Below, piece after piece: positions 50,851 through 60,108 of a stretch of DNA of 64,000 nt. This DNA is from Flagellimonas oceani (GTDB lineage Bacteria > Bacteroidota > Bacteroidia > Flavobacteriales > Flavobacteriaceae), in NCBI RefSeq assembly GCF_011068285.1, contig NZ_CP049616.1, positions 1,654,501-1,718,500 on the forward strand. Direction: 5' to 3'. Position numbers and translations under genes: made by a program. Position 1 is the first letter of the stretch. Each line of letters starts with the position of its first letter. A model generated the notes under the pieces. That model had not been told where the DNA came from, made no database searches, and saw only the letters and a list, made by a program, of their open reading frames with translations.

Positions 50851-52235
50851 ATTCCGGCCACTTCTTTGATTTCGCTGATGATTCTATCGGCCAATCCATC
50901 GGCTTCTTCCTGTGATTTTGCTTCGGTATAGATTCTGATGATGGGTTCTGTGTTCGATTTTCTCAAGTGTACCCAATTTTCGGGGAAATCGATTTTCACC
51001 CCATCAATGGTCGATACTTCCTCATCTTTATATTTGTTGTGCATGGCTTCCAACAGCGCATCCACATCCAATTCCGGTGTCAATTCAATTTTCTTTTTGC
51101 TCATAAAGTAGCTCGGGTAGCTGGCTCGCAATTCGGCCACGGTACCTCCGCGCTCGGCCATCAACATTAAGAACAAAGCCGTGCCCACCAAGGCATCACG
51201 CCCATAATGACTTTCTGGATAAATGATTCCTCCGTTGCCCTCACCTCCTATTATAGCGTTGTTGGCCTTCATTTTGGTCACTACGTTCACCTCGCCTACC
51301 GCAGCAGCTTCGTAGGTACCCCCGTGTTTTTCGGTAATATCGCGCAAAGCTCTGGAAGATGATAGATTGGAAACCGTATTTCCCTTGGTTTTGGACAGCA
51401 CATAATCCGCACAGGCTACCAAGGTATATTCTTCACCGAACATTTGTCCATCGTTGCTTATGAATGCCAAGCGATCCACATCGGGATCCACCACGATACC
51501 AAAATTAGCCTTCTCCTCCACAACTTTTTTGCAGATGTCACCCAAATGTTCTTTTAAGGGTTCCGGGTTGTGTGGAAAATGTCCGGTTGGGTCGCAGTAG
51601 AGCTTTACTACTTCCACGCCCAACTCTTCAAGCAATTTGGGAATGGCGATGCCCCCTGTGGAGTTTACCCCATCAACAACTACTTTAAATCCAGCTTTTT
51701 TAATGGTCTCGGCATCCACCAAGGGCAATTCCAAGACTTCATCAATGTGGATATCGATATAGGAATCGTTTTTGATGATTTCCCCCAAGTCATCCACCTC
51801 CGCAAACTCAAAATCCTCTTTCTCAGCCAAGGCCAAAATCTTTGCCCCTTGTTCAGCATCCAAGAACTCTCCTTTTTCATTCAATAATTTAAGGGCGTTC
51901 CATTGCTTCGGGTTATGGCTGGCCGTTAAAATGATGCCGCCATCAGCCTTTTCCAAAGGAACGGCAATTTCCACGGTCGGTGTAGTGGACAATCCTAAAT
52001 CGATCACATCGATTCCTAGACCTACCAAGGTAGAAACCACCAAATTCTGGATCATCTCTCCCGATAAACGGGCATCACGTCCAATTACAACTTTTAAATC
52101 ATCCTTCTTTGCATACGATTTTAACCAAGTTCCGTAGGCCGCTGCGAATTTAACCGCATCCACGGGTGTTAAATTATCATTTGTATGGCCTCCAATAGTG
52201 CCGCGTATTCCAGAAATTGATTTGATCAGTGTCAT
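50847..52235 (-). CDS. glmM: Phosphoglucosamine mutase
   Basis: A 462-residue alpha-D-phosphohexomutase. The phosphoserine is Ser106 in ILTASHNPKQWNALK; the metal loop is DPDVDRLAFI; the sugar loop GGEGNGGIIYP; the phosphate-binding site RKSNTEPIIRIYTEA near the end. It turns glucosamine-6-P into glucosamine-1-P for peptidoglycan and LPS. It may also serve other phosphosugars, as flavobacterial members are not fully resolved from phosphomannomutases. Confidence 0.9.
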   Translation of the reverse strand: MTLIKSISGIRGTIGGHTNDNLTPVDAVKFAAAYGTWLKSYAKKDDLKVVIGRDARLSGEMIQNLVVSTLVGLGIDVIDLGLSTTPTVEIAVPLEKADGGIILTASHNPKQWNALKLLNEKGEFLDAEQGAKILALAEKEDFEFAEVDDLGEIIKNDSYIDIHIDEVLELPLVDAETIKKAGFKVVVDGVNSTGGIAIPKLLEELGVEVVKLYCDPTGHFPHNPEPLKEHLGDICKKVVEEKANFGIVVDPDVDRLAFISNDGQMFGEEYTLVACADYVLSKTKGNTVSNLSSSRALRDITEKHGGTYEAAAVGEVNVVTKMKANNAIIGGEGNGGIIYPESHYGRDALVGTALFLMLMAERGGTVAELRASYPSYFMSKKKIELTPELDVDALLEAMHNKYKDEEVSTIDGVKIDFPENWVHLRKSNTEPIIRIYTEAKSQEEADGLADRIISEIKEVAGI

Positions 52236-52255
52236 AATTGTTAAAAAAGTTTTTG

Positions 52256-52263
52256 CAAATATA
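52256..52263 (-). promoter_or_regulatory. -7 promoter element (TATATTTG) of glmM
   Basis: Perfect TAnnTTTG on the minus strand, 20 bases before the start codon. Confidence 0.5.
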
Positions 52264-52326
52264 GTTGGGCTTGACCGATTACATGTTTTGAATTTGTAAA
52301 TTTCGACTGAAAAGGACTTTGCCCCG

Positions 52327-52920
52327 ATGAACTTCTTAGCGCATATCTACCTATCTTTTGACGATAAGGAAATCACTTTGGGTAATTTCTTTGCCGACCA
52401 TATCCGTGGCAACAAGTACAAGCACCTTCCGGAAAAAATCCAAAAAGGCATTTTGTTGCATCGTGAAATCGATACGTTTACCGATGCCCACCCCACGGTA
52501 AGGCAAAGCAGCAAACGCCTGCACAAAAACTACAGTCATTACAGTCGTGTGATTGTTGACATCTACTATGATCATTTTTTGGCCAAGAATTGGACCGATT
52601 ATTCAGATGTACCTTTGGATGAATATGTAGAAAACTTCTATGACCTATTGGAGGACAATTACGATATCCTGCCTATGGCCACCAAGCGAATGATGCCCTA
52701 TATGATGGCCGATAACTGGCTGCTCAATTATGCCAACTTAGCGGGAATCGACCGTGTGCTCAACGGGATGAACCGAAGAACAAAAAATAAGTCCAGAATG
52801 AACTTTGCCATTTTGGACCTCGAAGAACACTACACAGAATTTGAAAACGAATTCACTTCATTTTTTGAAGAATTGATAACTTTTTCCAACCAAAAATTTA
52901 TTTCCCTATGCGAAGACTGA
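52327..52920 (+). CDS. acpH: Acyl carrier protein phosphodiesterase-like (DUF479)
   Basis: A 197-residue HD-superfamily-like helical protein. It starts MNFLAHIYLSF and has GNFFADHIRGNKY, GILLHREIDTFTDAHPTVRQS and RVIVDIYYDHFLAKNW, the conserved AcpH (DUF479) segments with the His/Asp metal residues. AcpH removes phosphopantetheine from acyl carrier protein; many relatives are untested. Its last 13 bases overlap the ggt gene, so the two are coupled. Confidence 0.85.
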   Translation: MNFLAHIYLSFDDKEITLGNFFADHIRGNKYKHLPEKIQKGILLHREIDTFTDAHPTVRQSSKRLHKNYSHYSRVIVDIYYDHFLAKNWTDYSDVPLDEYVENFYDLLEDNYDILPMATKRMMPYMMADNWLLNYANLAGIDRVLNGMNRRTKNKSRMNFAILDLEEHYTEFENEFTSFFEELITFSNQKFISLCED

Positions 52921-54590
52921 TACTTCTCCTCCCCTTGATTTTTTTCATCAACTGTAAAGAAAAACCTGCCGCACCTACCGGATTGGTCGCCGAAAAGGCT
53001 ATGGTCGTCTCTGCCCGAAAAGAAGCATCGCAACTGGCGGTGGACATTATGAAAAAAGGCGGGAATGCCTTTGATGCCATGGTCGCAACAGAGTTGACAT
53101 TGGTTATTGCCTACCCTTTTGCAGGTAGTGTCGGCGGTGGCGGGTTTATGGTCTACCGAAAAAGCAACGGCGAGGTCGGCGGAATCGATTATCGCGAAAA
53201 AGCACCACTTGCCGCACACAAGGACATGTATTTGGACTCCTTGGGCAATGTTATCCCAGGGTTGAGCACTTCGGGCGGAACAGCTGTCGGGGTTCCCGGA
53301 ACCGTTGCCGGCGTTCTGGAAGTACACAAAAAATTCGGAAAACTACATTTGAAAGATATTATTGAGCCCATTATCGCACTTGCAAACAAAGGTATTGTTG
53401 TCACAGAAAAGCAAGCCAAGCGATTGGAAGGTTATAGGGAACAATTTATCGAAGCTAATGGTGACAGTACCAAATTTGCCGGCCCATTTGCTACGGGTGA
53501 CACCATAAAATATCCAACTTACGCCGAAACCCTACAGAAAATCATGGAAAAAGGGCGCGATGGATTCTACAAGGGCGAAGTTGCACAAAAACTGGCGGCG
53601 TTTGTGCAGGAAAACGGCGGTCTCATCACTGAGGAAGATTTGGCAAAATACGAAGCCGTTTGGAGAGACCCCATTGTTTTTGATTACAAGGACATCAAAA
53701 TTATTTCCATGAGTCCGCCCAGCAGCGGTGGGGTCACCATCAACCAAATATTTAAGATGATGGAACCCTATGATGTTGCTGAATTTGGTCATAACTCGAC
53801 CAAGACCATCCAATTGTTCACCGAAGCTTCCCGAAGAGCCTACGCCGACAGGAACTTTTATCTGGGAGACCCGGATTTTGTGGACATACCTTACAATGTT
53901 CTTTTGAGTGATGAGTACCTGCAAGATAGAATGGATAATTTCTCATTTGATAAGGCAACGTTGTCATCAGAAGTAAGCCATGGCGAAGTGGAAATCATTG
54001 AAAGTGCACAGACCACACACTTCTCCATAGTTGATGCGGAGGGCAATGCCGTTTCTGTAACGTCTACCTTAAATGGCGGTTATGGCTCCAAGCTGTTTTG
54101 CGAGGAGTTGGGCATCTTTTTGAACAACGAAATGGACGATTTTAGTGCCAAGCCCGGAGTCCCGAACATGTTTGGGCTTATCGGTGCCAAGGCAAATAGT
54201 ATTGAACCCGAAAAAAGAATGCTCAGCAGCATGACTCCAACAATTGTTGAAAAAGACGGGAAATTATATATGGTCGTGGGTACTCCCGGTGGATCTACCA
54301 TCATTACCGCAGTGGCACAGACCATTCTTAATGTATATGAGTTCAATTTGAGCATGCAGGAAGCCGTAAATGCACCTCGCTTCCATCACCAATGGTTGCC
54401 CGATATGGTCATTTTTGAACCAGAAGGATTCTCCGAGGAACTAATTGAAGAATTAAAATCCAAAGGATATATCATCAACGAAGAACGCACGCCCATTATC
54501 GGAAAAGTGGATGCCATTCGTGTGCTGCCCGATGGAAAATTGGAAGGAGGCGCCGACAAAAGAGGCGACGATACTGCTGTAGGCTATTAA
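52908..54590 (+). CDS. ggt: Gamma-glutamyltransferase, lipoprotein
   Basis: A 560-residue precursor. The leader LLPLIFFINC ends in a lipobox-like Cys. The nucleophile after self-cleavage is expected at Thr369 in QTTHFSIVDAEGNAVSVTSTLN; GGYGSKLF, LNNEMDDF and MLSSMTPTIV, then VVGTPGGSTI are the small-subunit binding motifs. It cleaves gamma-glutamyl bonds, such as glutathione, in the periplasm. Overlaps acpH by 13 bases and is followed after 10 bases by an ATP-grasp gene. Confidence 0.95.
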   Translation: MRRLILLLPLIFFINCKEKPAAPTGLVAEKAMVVSARKEASQLAVDIMKKGGNAFDAMVATELTLVIAYPFAGSVGGGGFMVYRKSNGEVGGIDYREKAPLAAHKDMYLDSLGNVIPGLSTSGGTAVGVPGTVAGVLEVHKKFGKLHLKDIIEPIIALANKGIVVTEKQAKRLEGYREQFIEANGDSTKFAGPFATGDTIKYPTYAETLQKIMEKGRDGFYKGEVAQKLAAFVQENGGLITEEDLAKYEAVWRDPIVFDYKDIKIISMSPPSSGGVTINQIFKMMEPYDVAEFGHNSTKTIQLFTEASRRAYADRNFYLGDPDFVDIPYNVLLSDEYLQDRMDNFSFDKATLSSEVSHGEVEIIESAQTTHFSIVDAEGNAVSVTSTLNGGYGSKLFCEELGIFLNNEMDDFSAKPGVPNMFGLIGAKANSIEPEKRMLSSMTPTIVEKDGKLYMVVGTPGGSTIITAVAQTILNVYEFNLSMQEAVNAPRFHHQWLPDMVIFEPEGFSEELIEELKSKGYIINEERTPIIGKVDAIRVLPDGKLEGGADKRGDDTAVGY

Positions 54591-54600
54591 TTTTTACTGG

Positions 54601-55527
54601 ATGAAGTTAGATATAGTTGTTTTAACGGACCGCCGTTATGTGGCTCCAGAAAAGAAAACTCCATACATTGAAAATGTGCTCCAAGAAGACCAACTGGTTC
54701 TGGACGCCTTGGAAAACCAAGGGTTAAAAGCAGTAAGAAAAGCTTGGGACGACCCTGATTTTGATTGGTCGACGACCAAATATGCCCTGTTCCGGACCAC
54801 TTGGGACTATTTTGATCGGTATGCGGAGTTTTCCAAATGGCTGCAAAAAACATCCGAACAAACACAATTTATCAATTCCAAAAAGCTTATTTATTGGAAC
54901 ATCGATAAACATTATTTACAGGATATATCAAAAGCAGGAATAACCATACCTAAAACAACTTTTATTGAAAAAGGCACGGTCATTACACTGAACCAGACCA
55001 TTGAAAGAGCAAAATCGGAATATGGTTTTACCTCAGATACCTATACTTTGAAACCCTGTGTTTCCGGGGCGGCCCGCCACACCTACAAAATAGAAGAGAA
55101 TGCAATCGCCGATTACGAGAACATCTTTCAGCAATTGGTAAAAGAAGAGGCTATGATGCTTCAGGAATTTCAGCACAACATTGTCTCGGAAGGGGAAATT
55201 TCCATGATGGTTTTCAATGGCGAGTTCACCCATGCCGTCTTGAAAATTGCAAAATCCGGGGATTTTAGGGTCCAAGATGATTTTGGGGGAACCGTTCACC
55301 CCTACTCGCCGAGTGCCGAACAAATCGTATTCGCCAAAAATGTAGTGCATGCCACTCCTGAATTGCCCGTTTATGCCAGAGTGGATATCTTTAAGGACAA
55401 TAATGGCAATTGGGCCTTGGCCGAGCTGGAGATTTTTGAACCCGAACTGTGGTTCCGCCTTAACCCCGAGGCCTCGGTTACCTTGGCAAAGGCCATCAAA
55501 GAGACACGTACATTTAATCAGTCCTAA
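54601..55527 (+). CDS. ATP-grasp enzyme, glutathione synthetase-like fold
   Basis: A 308-residue cytoplasmic protein: DIVVLTDRRYVAPE and FRTTWDYFDRYAEF in the N-terminal part, NIDKHYLQDISKAGITIPKT before the lid, TYTLKPCVSGAARHTYKI and EEAMMLQEFQ for ATP, VHPYSPSAEQIVFA, and ALAELEIFEPELWFRLNPEA for magnesium. The layout is like prokaryotic glutathione synthetase and DcsG/RimK-type ligases, which join a carboxylate to an amine. The substrate is unknown; the place just after ggt makes a gamma-glutamyl or thiol peptide a possible choice, as inference. Confidence 0.8.
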   Translation: MKLDIVVLTDRRYVAPEKKTPYIENVLQEDQLVLDALENQGLKAVRKAWDDPDFDWSTTKYALFRTTWDYFDRYAEFSKWLQKTSEQTQFINSKKLIYWNIDKHYLQDISKAGITIPKTTFIEKGTVITLNQTIERAKSEYGFTSDTYTLKPCVSGAARHTYKIEENAIADYENIFQQLVKEEAMMLQEFQHNIVSEGEISMMVFNGEFTHAVLKIAKSGDFRVQDDFGGTVHPYSPSAEQIVFAKNVVHATPELPVYARVDIFKDNNGNWALAELEIFEPELWFRLNPEASVTLAKAIKETRTFNQS

Positions 55528-55564
55528 TTGAAAGACAACTTTATATTCACATAAAAAATTGAAA

Positions 55565-56560
55565 ATGAAAAAATTAACTTTCCTAATATTGAGCATCACC
55601 ATTGGTTGTTTTGCCCAAAAAAACACCACGGGCAATCTGGTAGCGCTGGATGATACATTCTACAATTATATTGATAAAAATGCAAAAGTCGAGGTATTGG
55701 CCGAAGGGTTTATATGGTCCGAAGGGCCTGTTTGGGTGAAGGAAGGTGAATTTCTTCTGTTTTCCGATGCCCCACAAAACACGATCTTTAAATGGAAGGA
55801 ACGTGAAGGGCTTTCTGAATTTTTAAAACCCTCGGGATACACAGGCATTTTGCCGTACAGTCGTGAACCGGGCAGCAATGGACTTATTATAAATAATGAT
55901 GGGGAACTGGTCGCCTGCGAGCATGGCGACCGAAGAATATCACGTATGCCACTGTCGCAAGGTGGAAAAATAACGGTGGCCGATACGTGGCAAGGCAAAC
56001 GCTTCCATAGCCCCAATGATATTGTACAAGCTTCGAATGGAACCTATTATTTTACTGACCCGCCTTATGGGCTGCCGGAAGGGGAAAATTCAGAAACGCG
56101 TGAAATTGAGGCTTTTGGTGTCTATAAAATTGATACGGATGGAAAGGTGGATATGGTGGTAGGCAATCTTAACCGTCCCAATGGCGTAGCGCTATCCCCT
56201 GATGAAAAAAACCTTTATGTAAACCAATCGGACCCCAATGCTCCTTATATTATGGCCTATAACGTTCAAGAAGATGGTTCTCTGGATGAAGGACGCATAT
56301 TTTTTGATGCTTCTGAACTGCAAAAAGAGGGGTTAAAAGGTTCGTTGGACGGACTTAAGGTAGCGCAAGATGGGACGATTTTCTCCACAGGGCCGAGCGG
56401 AGTTTTGGTCATCACCCCCGAAGGAAAACTTTTGGGACGTATAGAGACCGGACAGCGGACCGCCAATTGCACATGGGGCGAAGATGGCTCGGTACTTTAT
56501 ATGACCGCGCACAACTACTTGATGAGAATTCAAACCAAAACCAAAGGGAGCGGCTTTTAG
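55565..56560 (+). CDS. SMP-30/gluconolactonase/LRE family protein, secreted
   Basis: A 331-residue protein from the ATG at 55565 with a signal peptide (LTFLILSITIGCFAQ). The six-bladed propeller of the SMP-30 family shows AEGFIWSEGPVWVKEGEFLLFSDA (metal Glu), EPGSNGLIINNDGELVACEHGDRR, HSPNDIVQASNGTYYFTDPPYG (Asn) and RPNGVALSPDEKNLYVNQ, then GSLDGLKVAQDG (Asp). It probably hydrolyses a sugar lactone or similar ester in the periplasm. Last gene of the acpH-ggt-ATP-grasp run; converges with the S24 regulator. Confidence 0.9.
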   Translation: MKKLTFLILSITIGCFAQKNTTGNLVALDDTFYNYIDKNAKVEVLAEGFIWSEGPVWVKEGEFLLFSDAPQNTIFKWKEREGLSEFLKPSGYTGILPYSREPGSNGLIINNDGELVACEHGDRRISRMPLSQGGKITVADTWQGKRFHSPNDIVQASNGTYYFTDPPYGLPEGENSETREIEAFGVYKIDTDGKVDMVVGNLNRPNGVALSPDEKNLYVNQSDPNAPYIMAYNVQEDGSLDEGRIFFDASELQKEGLKGSLDGLKVAQDGTIFSTGPSGVLVITPEGKLLGRIETGQRTANCTWGEDGSVLYMTAHNYLMRIQTKTKGSGF

Positions 56561-56566
56561 ACGCCC

Positions 56567-57319
56567 TTATTTGGCAATCTGCCTTTTCAACTCCTCCATG
56601 GATTCCTGAAGCTGTTTCAGCAGGCCTGTTTCGGTGGTGGCATCCACATTGAAGGTGAGTTTGCTACTAACCTCCCAAATTTCTTGGATTTGATAGGGTT
56701 TGATTTCGTAGGGCGGATACGTCTCGTTCAAAGAAATCAAGGTGATATTGTTGGAATTGGGCTTGCGCTCAATTTTCTTCACCATCACCGAATCTTGCAG
56801 CACTACCACATACATTTTATTCGGACTTACATGGTCAATATGCTCAATGGCTCGGGCCAAAACCCAATCATTCGGCCTTAAATTGGGCAGCATACTGTCG
56901 CCTTCAACCTGAAAACCACGATATGTTGCATTCCTGAATTCTGGAATCGGCATATCAAAAGCGGGCAATTGTCGGTACCAACTGGTGTCGGAGATGTTCT
57001 GTGGATATCCCGCAGCCGCTTTGGAGTTCACCATCACCATATTATCGTTTTCGGAATTGTCAACGGTAACGACTTTTGGAATAACACTGGTTTTTGAAGT
57101 GTCCAAATGTTTTTGATCGCTTTCACCAAACAACCATAATGGGTTTATTTTGAATTGTCGCAAGAGCTCCGAAACCACCTTCCCGGAGAGTTTGGTCCTT
57201 CCCCGCTCAATATCGGCCGTGGTATTCTTTACGCCCAATAATTTAGCGAACTCGGTTTGGGTATAGCCAAGTTCCCTGCGGATATCGGTAAATCGTTTTA
57301 GGATTATTTCATTTTCCAT
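56567..57319 (-). CDS. LexA-like regulator: XRE helix-turn-helix plus S24 peptidase domain
   Basis: From the ATG at 57319 the product has 250 residues; ATGs at 57325 and further upstream are possible, but the longest would cover the operators. An HTH_3 domain (RFTDIRRELGYTQTEFAKLLGVKNTTADIERG, about 9-40) is followed by a linker with an Ala-Gly cleavage candidate (AAAGYP, 101-106) and a S24 domain with Ser142 in VEGDSMLPNL and Lys181/182 in VMVKKIER. Such proteins repress and self-cleave after DNA damage. Four TTGGAA-N3-TTCCAA palindromes lie between it and the radical-SAM gene, so it likely controls both itself and that pair. Confidence 0.85.
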   Translation of the reverse strand: MENEIILKRFTDIRRELGYTQTEFAKLLGVKNTTADIERGRTKLSGKVVSELLRQFKINPLWLFGESDQKHLDTSKTSVIPKVVTVDNSENDNMVMVNSKAAAGYPQNISDTSWYRQLPAFDMPIPEFRNATYRGFQVEGDSMLPNLRPNDWVLARAIEHIDHVSPNKMYVVVLQDSVMVKKIERKPNSNNITLISLNETYPPYEIKPYQIQEIWEVSSKLTFNVDATTETGLLKQLQESMEELKRQIAK

Positions 57320-57381
57320 CTTCATGTTGATAATGCCAAGTCGAACATTTCGAAGTGACGATCCATTCTCAAATATAGTTA

Positions 57382-57462
57382 TTTTGGAATATTTCCAAAA
57401 ACTTTTATGGATTATTTCCATTATTTGGAATATATCCATATATTTGATTGGAATAATTCCAA
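57382..57462. promoter_or_regulatory. Four tandem palindromic operators (TTGGAA-N3-TTCCAA)
   Basis: Site 1 at 57384-57398, TTGGAA-TAT-TTCCAA, perfect and extended to 8-bp arms; site 2 at 57407-57421, ATGGAT-TAT-TTCCAT; site 3 at 57425-57439, TTGGAA-TAT-ATCCAT; site 4 at 57448-57462, TTGGAA-TAA-TTCCAA, perfect. Centres are 23, 18 and 23 bases apart. The array fills the divergent promoter region and ends 3 bases before the radical-SAM ATG, so bound regulator would block both promoters. Confidence 0.8.
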
Positions 57463-57465
57463 GTT

Positions 57466-58728
57466 ATGAATTTTGATAGGATACGCGAAAAACTGAACAT
57501 ATTGGCCGATGCTGCCAAATACGATGTCTCCTGTGCCAGTAGCGGAAGTACCAGAACCAATCAGAACAAAGGTTTGGGCAATGCCTCCAAAATGGGAATT
57601 TGCCATACCTATACGGCGGATGGCCGATGTGTGTCCCTGTTGAAAATCCTGTTGACCAACCATTGCATTTTTGATTGCGCCTATTGCGTTACGCGAAAAA
57701 GCAACGATGTGCCCAGGGCGGCCTTCAAAGTTCAGGAGGTGGTCGACCTTACCATCAATTTTTATCGCAGAAATTATATTGAGGGGCTCTTTTTGAGCTC
57801 TGGAATATTCAAAAGTCCCGACCACACGATGGAACGTTTGGTATCCGTGGCCAAAAAACTGCGGGAAGAAGAGAATTTCAATGGCTATATCCATCTGAAA
57901 TCAATTCCCGGGGCAAGCGATGAATTGATGTATGAAGCCGGTCTCTATGCCGACCGCCTTTCCGTAAATATTGAAGTGCCCACGATATCCGGTCTAAAAT
58001 TGTTGGCGCCGGACAAAAAGCACGAAGACTTTACCAAACCAATGGAAAAGGTGAAAAATGAAATTGTAAGATACCAGTCGGAGCACAAAGTCATTAAAAA
58101 CATTCCTAAATATGCGCCTGCGGGGCAAAGCACACAAATGATCGTGGGCGCTTCTGGGGAGTCGGATAAGGACATTATGTATTCGGCCACCTATTATTAC
58201 AAAACATACAATATGAAACGGGTTTACTATTCTGGCTACGTGCCCGTCACCCATGATGCACGTTTGCCAGCCATAGGCTCCCAAGTACCCATGTTGCGCG
58301 AGAACCGATTGTACCAAACTGATTGGTTGTTGCGGTTTTACGGGTTTTCGGTAGGGGAAATCTTGAACAACCAGCATCCCAATTTGGATATGGACGTGGA
58401 CCCGAAGCTTTCGTGGGCCTTGCGGAACCTGCATCATTTTCCTGTGAACGTGAATACGGCGGACAAGCGTCTTTTGGCCAGAATCCCGGGGGTTGGAATG
58501 CAGTCGGTCGACAAAATCGTAAAAGCTAGAAAATTTCGAAAATTGAACTGGGACCATCTCAAAAAAATCGGAGTGGCCCTCAACCGTGCCCAATATTTTA
58601 TGGTATGCGAATCCCGTCTTTGGGAACGTCGTGACTTGGATGCGGATAAGATTAAAGGAATGATTCTGCAAAATTCCACTGGAAAGTTTCGGAATCAGTA
58701 CAGTACGCAGTTGTCATTGTTCAATTAA
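57466..58728 (+). CDS. Putative DNA modification/repair radical SAM protein
   Basis: A 420-residue protein with the CxxxCxxC cluster site CIFDCAYC (Cys67, Cys71, Cys74) of the radical SAM family. C-terminal to the barrel (about 360-390) is a helix-hairpin-helix, VNTADKRLLARIPGVGMQSVDKIVKARK, as in DNA-binding proteins. This matches the radical-SAM family often found next to a DUF4130 protein and described as a putative DNA modification or repair pair (TIGR03916). The reaction is not known. Directly behind the operator array and 11 bases before the partner gene. Confidence 0.9.
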   Translation: MNFDRIREKLNILADAAKYDVSCASSGSTRTNQNKGLGNASKMGICHTYTADGRCVSLLKILLTNHCIFDCAYCVTRKSNDVPRAAFKVQEVVDLTINFYRRNYIEGLFLSSGIFKSPDHTMERLVSVAKKLREEENFNGYIHLKSIPGASDELMYEAGLYADRLSVNIEVPTISGLKLLAPDKKHEDFTKPMEKVKNEIVRYQSEHKVIKNIPKYAPAGQSTQMIVGASGESDKDIMYSATYYYKTYNMKRVYYSGYVPVTHDARLPAIGSQVPMLRENRLYQTDWLLRFYGFSVGEILNNQHPNLDMDVDPKLSWALRNLHHFPVNVNTADKRLLARIPGVGMQSVDKIVKARKFRKLNWDHLKKIGVALNRAQYFMVCESRLWERRDLDADKIKGMILQNSTGKFRNQYSTQLSLFN

Positions 58729-58739
58729 CAATAAATAGT

Positions 58740-59516
58740 ATGAATGCTACAACAACCTTAGTTTATGACGGAAGTTTTAATGGATTTCTGACCTCCGTCT
58801 TCGTCGCCTTTGATGAGAAAATCAATGTGGCCGACATCCAAAAGAACAATCAATCCCAAAATGGATTGTTTTCTGAGACCGAAACCGTGTTTACGCACGT
58901 GGAAAAGGCCAAACGGGTTTGGAACGGTATCCGCAACAAGAGCCACAATGCCATTTCCAATGTGTACTTTGCTTTTTTGAGCGAGACAGAGGGTGTGGAA
59001 ATGATGCTCTATACCTACATTCAAAAGCTAATGAGGACGCAAAACGGCAAGTATTTGGACTATTCGGACAGTACAGTGCTGCATATTGCCCAATTGGCAA
59101 AAAAAGTGGGTCGCGAAAAACATCGTATGGAAGCCTTTGTACGCTTTCAGTTGACCAAGGATGAAATTTACTTTGCCAATATTGAACCTGATTTTGATGT
59201 TTTACCATTGATCTCCAAGCATTTTCGTGACCGCTATGCGGATCAAAAATGGTTGATTTATGACGTAAAGCGCAAATATGGCATTTATTACGATTTGGAC
59301 CACGTGGAAATGGTTTCCCTCAACCTGAAAGACATCCATCATAACAAAACGGTAAAAAGTGATGCGTTTGCTCCTGAGGAATACGAATACCAGACGCTGT
59401 GGAACGATTATTTTAAAAGCACCAACATTGCTTCGCGCATCAACCCAAAGCTTCATACGCAGCATGTACCCAAACGGTATTGGAAGTATTTGAGTGAGAA
59501 AAAGGAGGCGGTTTAA
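58740..59516 (+). CDS. DUF4130 / TIGR03915 family putative DNA repair protein
   Basis: A 258-residue protein that begins TTLVYDGSFNGFLTSVFVAFDEK, the typical start of DUF4130, with YLDYSDSTVLHIAQLAKKVGREKHRMEAFVRF, PDFDVLPLISKHFRDRYADQKWLIYD in the middle and NPKLHTQHVPKRYWKYLSEKK at the end. In other bacteria part of the family is fused to an uracil-DNA glycosylase-like domain; here that domain is absent. It is the obligate partner of the radical-SAM protein by genome context, and sits 11 bases behind it. Its stop abuts the stop of the next, opposing gene. Confidence 0.9.
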   Translation: MNATTTLVYDGSFNGFLTSVFVAFDEKINVADIQKNNQSQNGLFSETETVFTHVEKAKRVWNGIRNKSHNAISNVYFAFLSETEGVEMMLYTYIQKLMRTQNGKYLDYSDSTVLHIAQLAKKVGREKHRMEAFVRFQLTKDEIYFANIEPDFDVLPLISKHFRDRYADQKWLIYDVKRKYGIYYDLDHVEMVSLNLKDIHHNKTVKSDAFAPEEYEYQTLWNDYFKSTNIASRINPKLHTQHVPKRYWKYLSEKKEAV

Positions 59517-60044
59517 TCATCCCTTGCCCTTCTCCCCCACAAAATGATCATTCTTGATCTTGAACAGTACATTAAAACTGGTCAAACTGCCATAAATGCG
59601 GGTAATGTATTGCTGTAAATCCACCTTTTCTTGATCGTCCAGGTTTTTACTGCTGTTTATTTTTTGCTCCATCACACGGATGCGGTCGCGTACCATCACA
59701 ATTTTATGGAAGAAGGTCTCAATGGGCATTTCCTTGTTGGCCGTGCCATCATCCGGCTCCAAAATCAGTTTGCCACCCTTCCATTTATCGGCTATGGCCA
59801 CTTTTTCGTGCGTGTCGCTCCACTTTTCGAGAATCTTCACCAAGGAGCGCTCCACATCAAAAAAGCTAACGCTGTCCACTTCCTCCTCTATGGCTTCGAT
59901 CACTTCAAATTCAGCGTCCAAATCAATGGTTTCCAATCCATTTTCCAAAAAAGTGACCCAATAATGTTTGGATGATACGTTGGTGACCACCCCTTTTCCA
60001 TATTCCGGATGGTCTATTCTGGAGCCTATGCCTAGTAGTTTCAT
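59517..60044 (-). CDS. Hypothetical protein with SH3/CarD-like N-terminus
   Basis: A 175-residue soluble protein. The first 45 residues (GIGSRIDHPEYGKGVVTNVSSKHYWVTFLENGLETIDLD) look like a KOW/SH3 or CarD-like barrel. The rest is helical and charged (VDSVSFFDVERSLVKILEKWSD; IETFFHKIVMVRDRIRVMEQKINSS). I know no function. Its stop codon lies directly at the end of the opposing DUF4130 gene. Codon use is normal for the window. Confidence 0.65.
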   Translation of the reverse strand: MKLLGIGSRIDHPEYGKGVVTNVSSKHYWVTFLENGLETIDLDAEFEVIEAIEEEVDSVSFFDVERSLVKILEKWSDTHEKVAIADKWKGGKLILEPDDGTANKEMPIETFFHKIVMVRDRIRVMEQKINSSKNLDDQEKVDLQQYITRIYGSLTSFNVLFKIKNDHFVGEKGKG

Positions 60045-60108
60045 TTTGATATTGTTACTTAATTAAAACCCTAATCTATAAATTTCCATAACTTTTTCCT
60101 CAAAAAAA

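Noticed and set aside
57320..57439. Longer start of the LexA-like regulator
   Set aside because: The added residues would be encoded by the operator array itself and precede the HTH by more than is usual.
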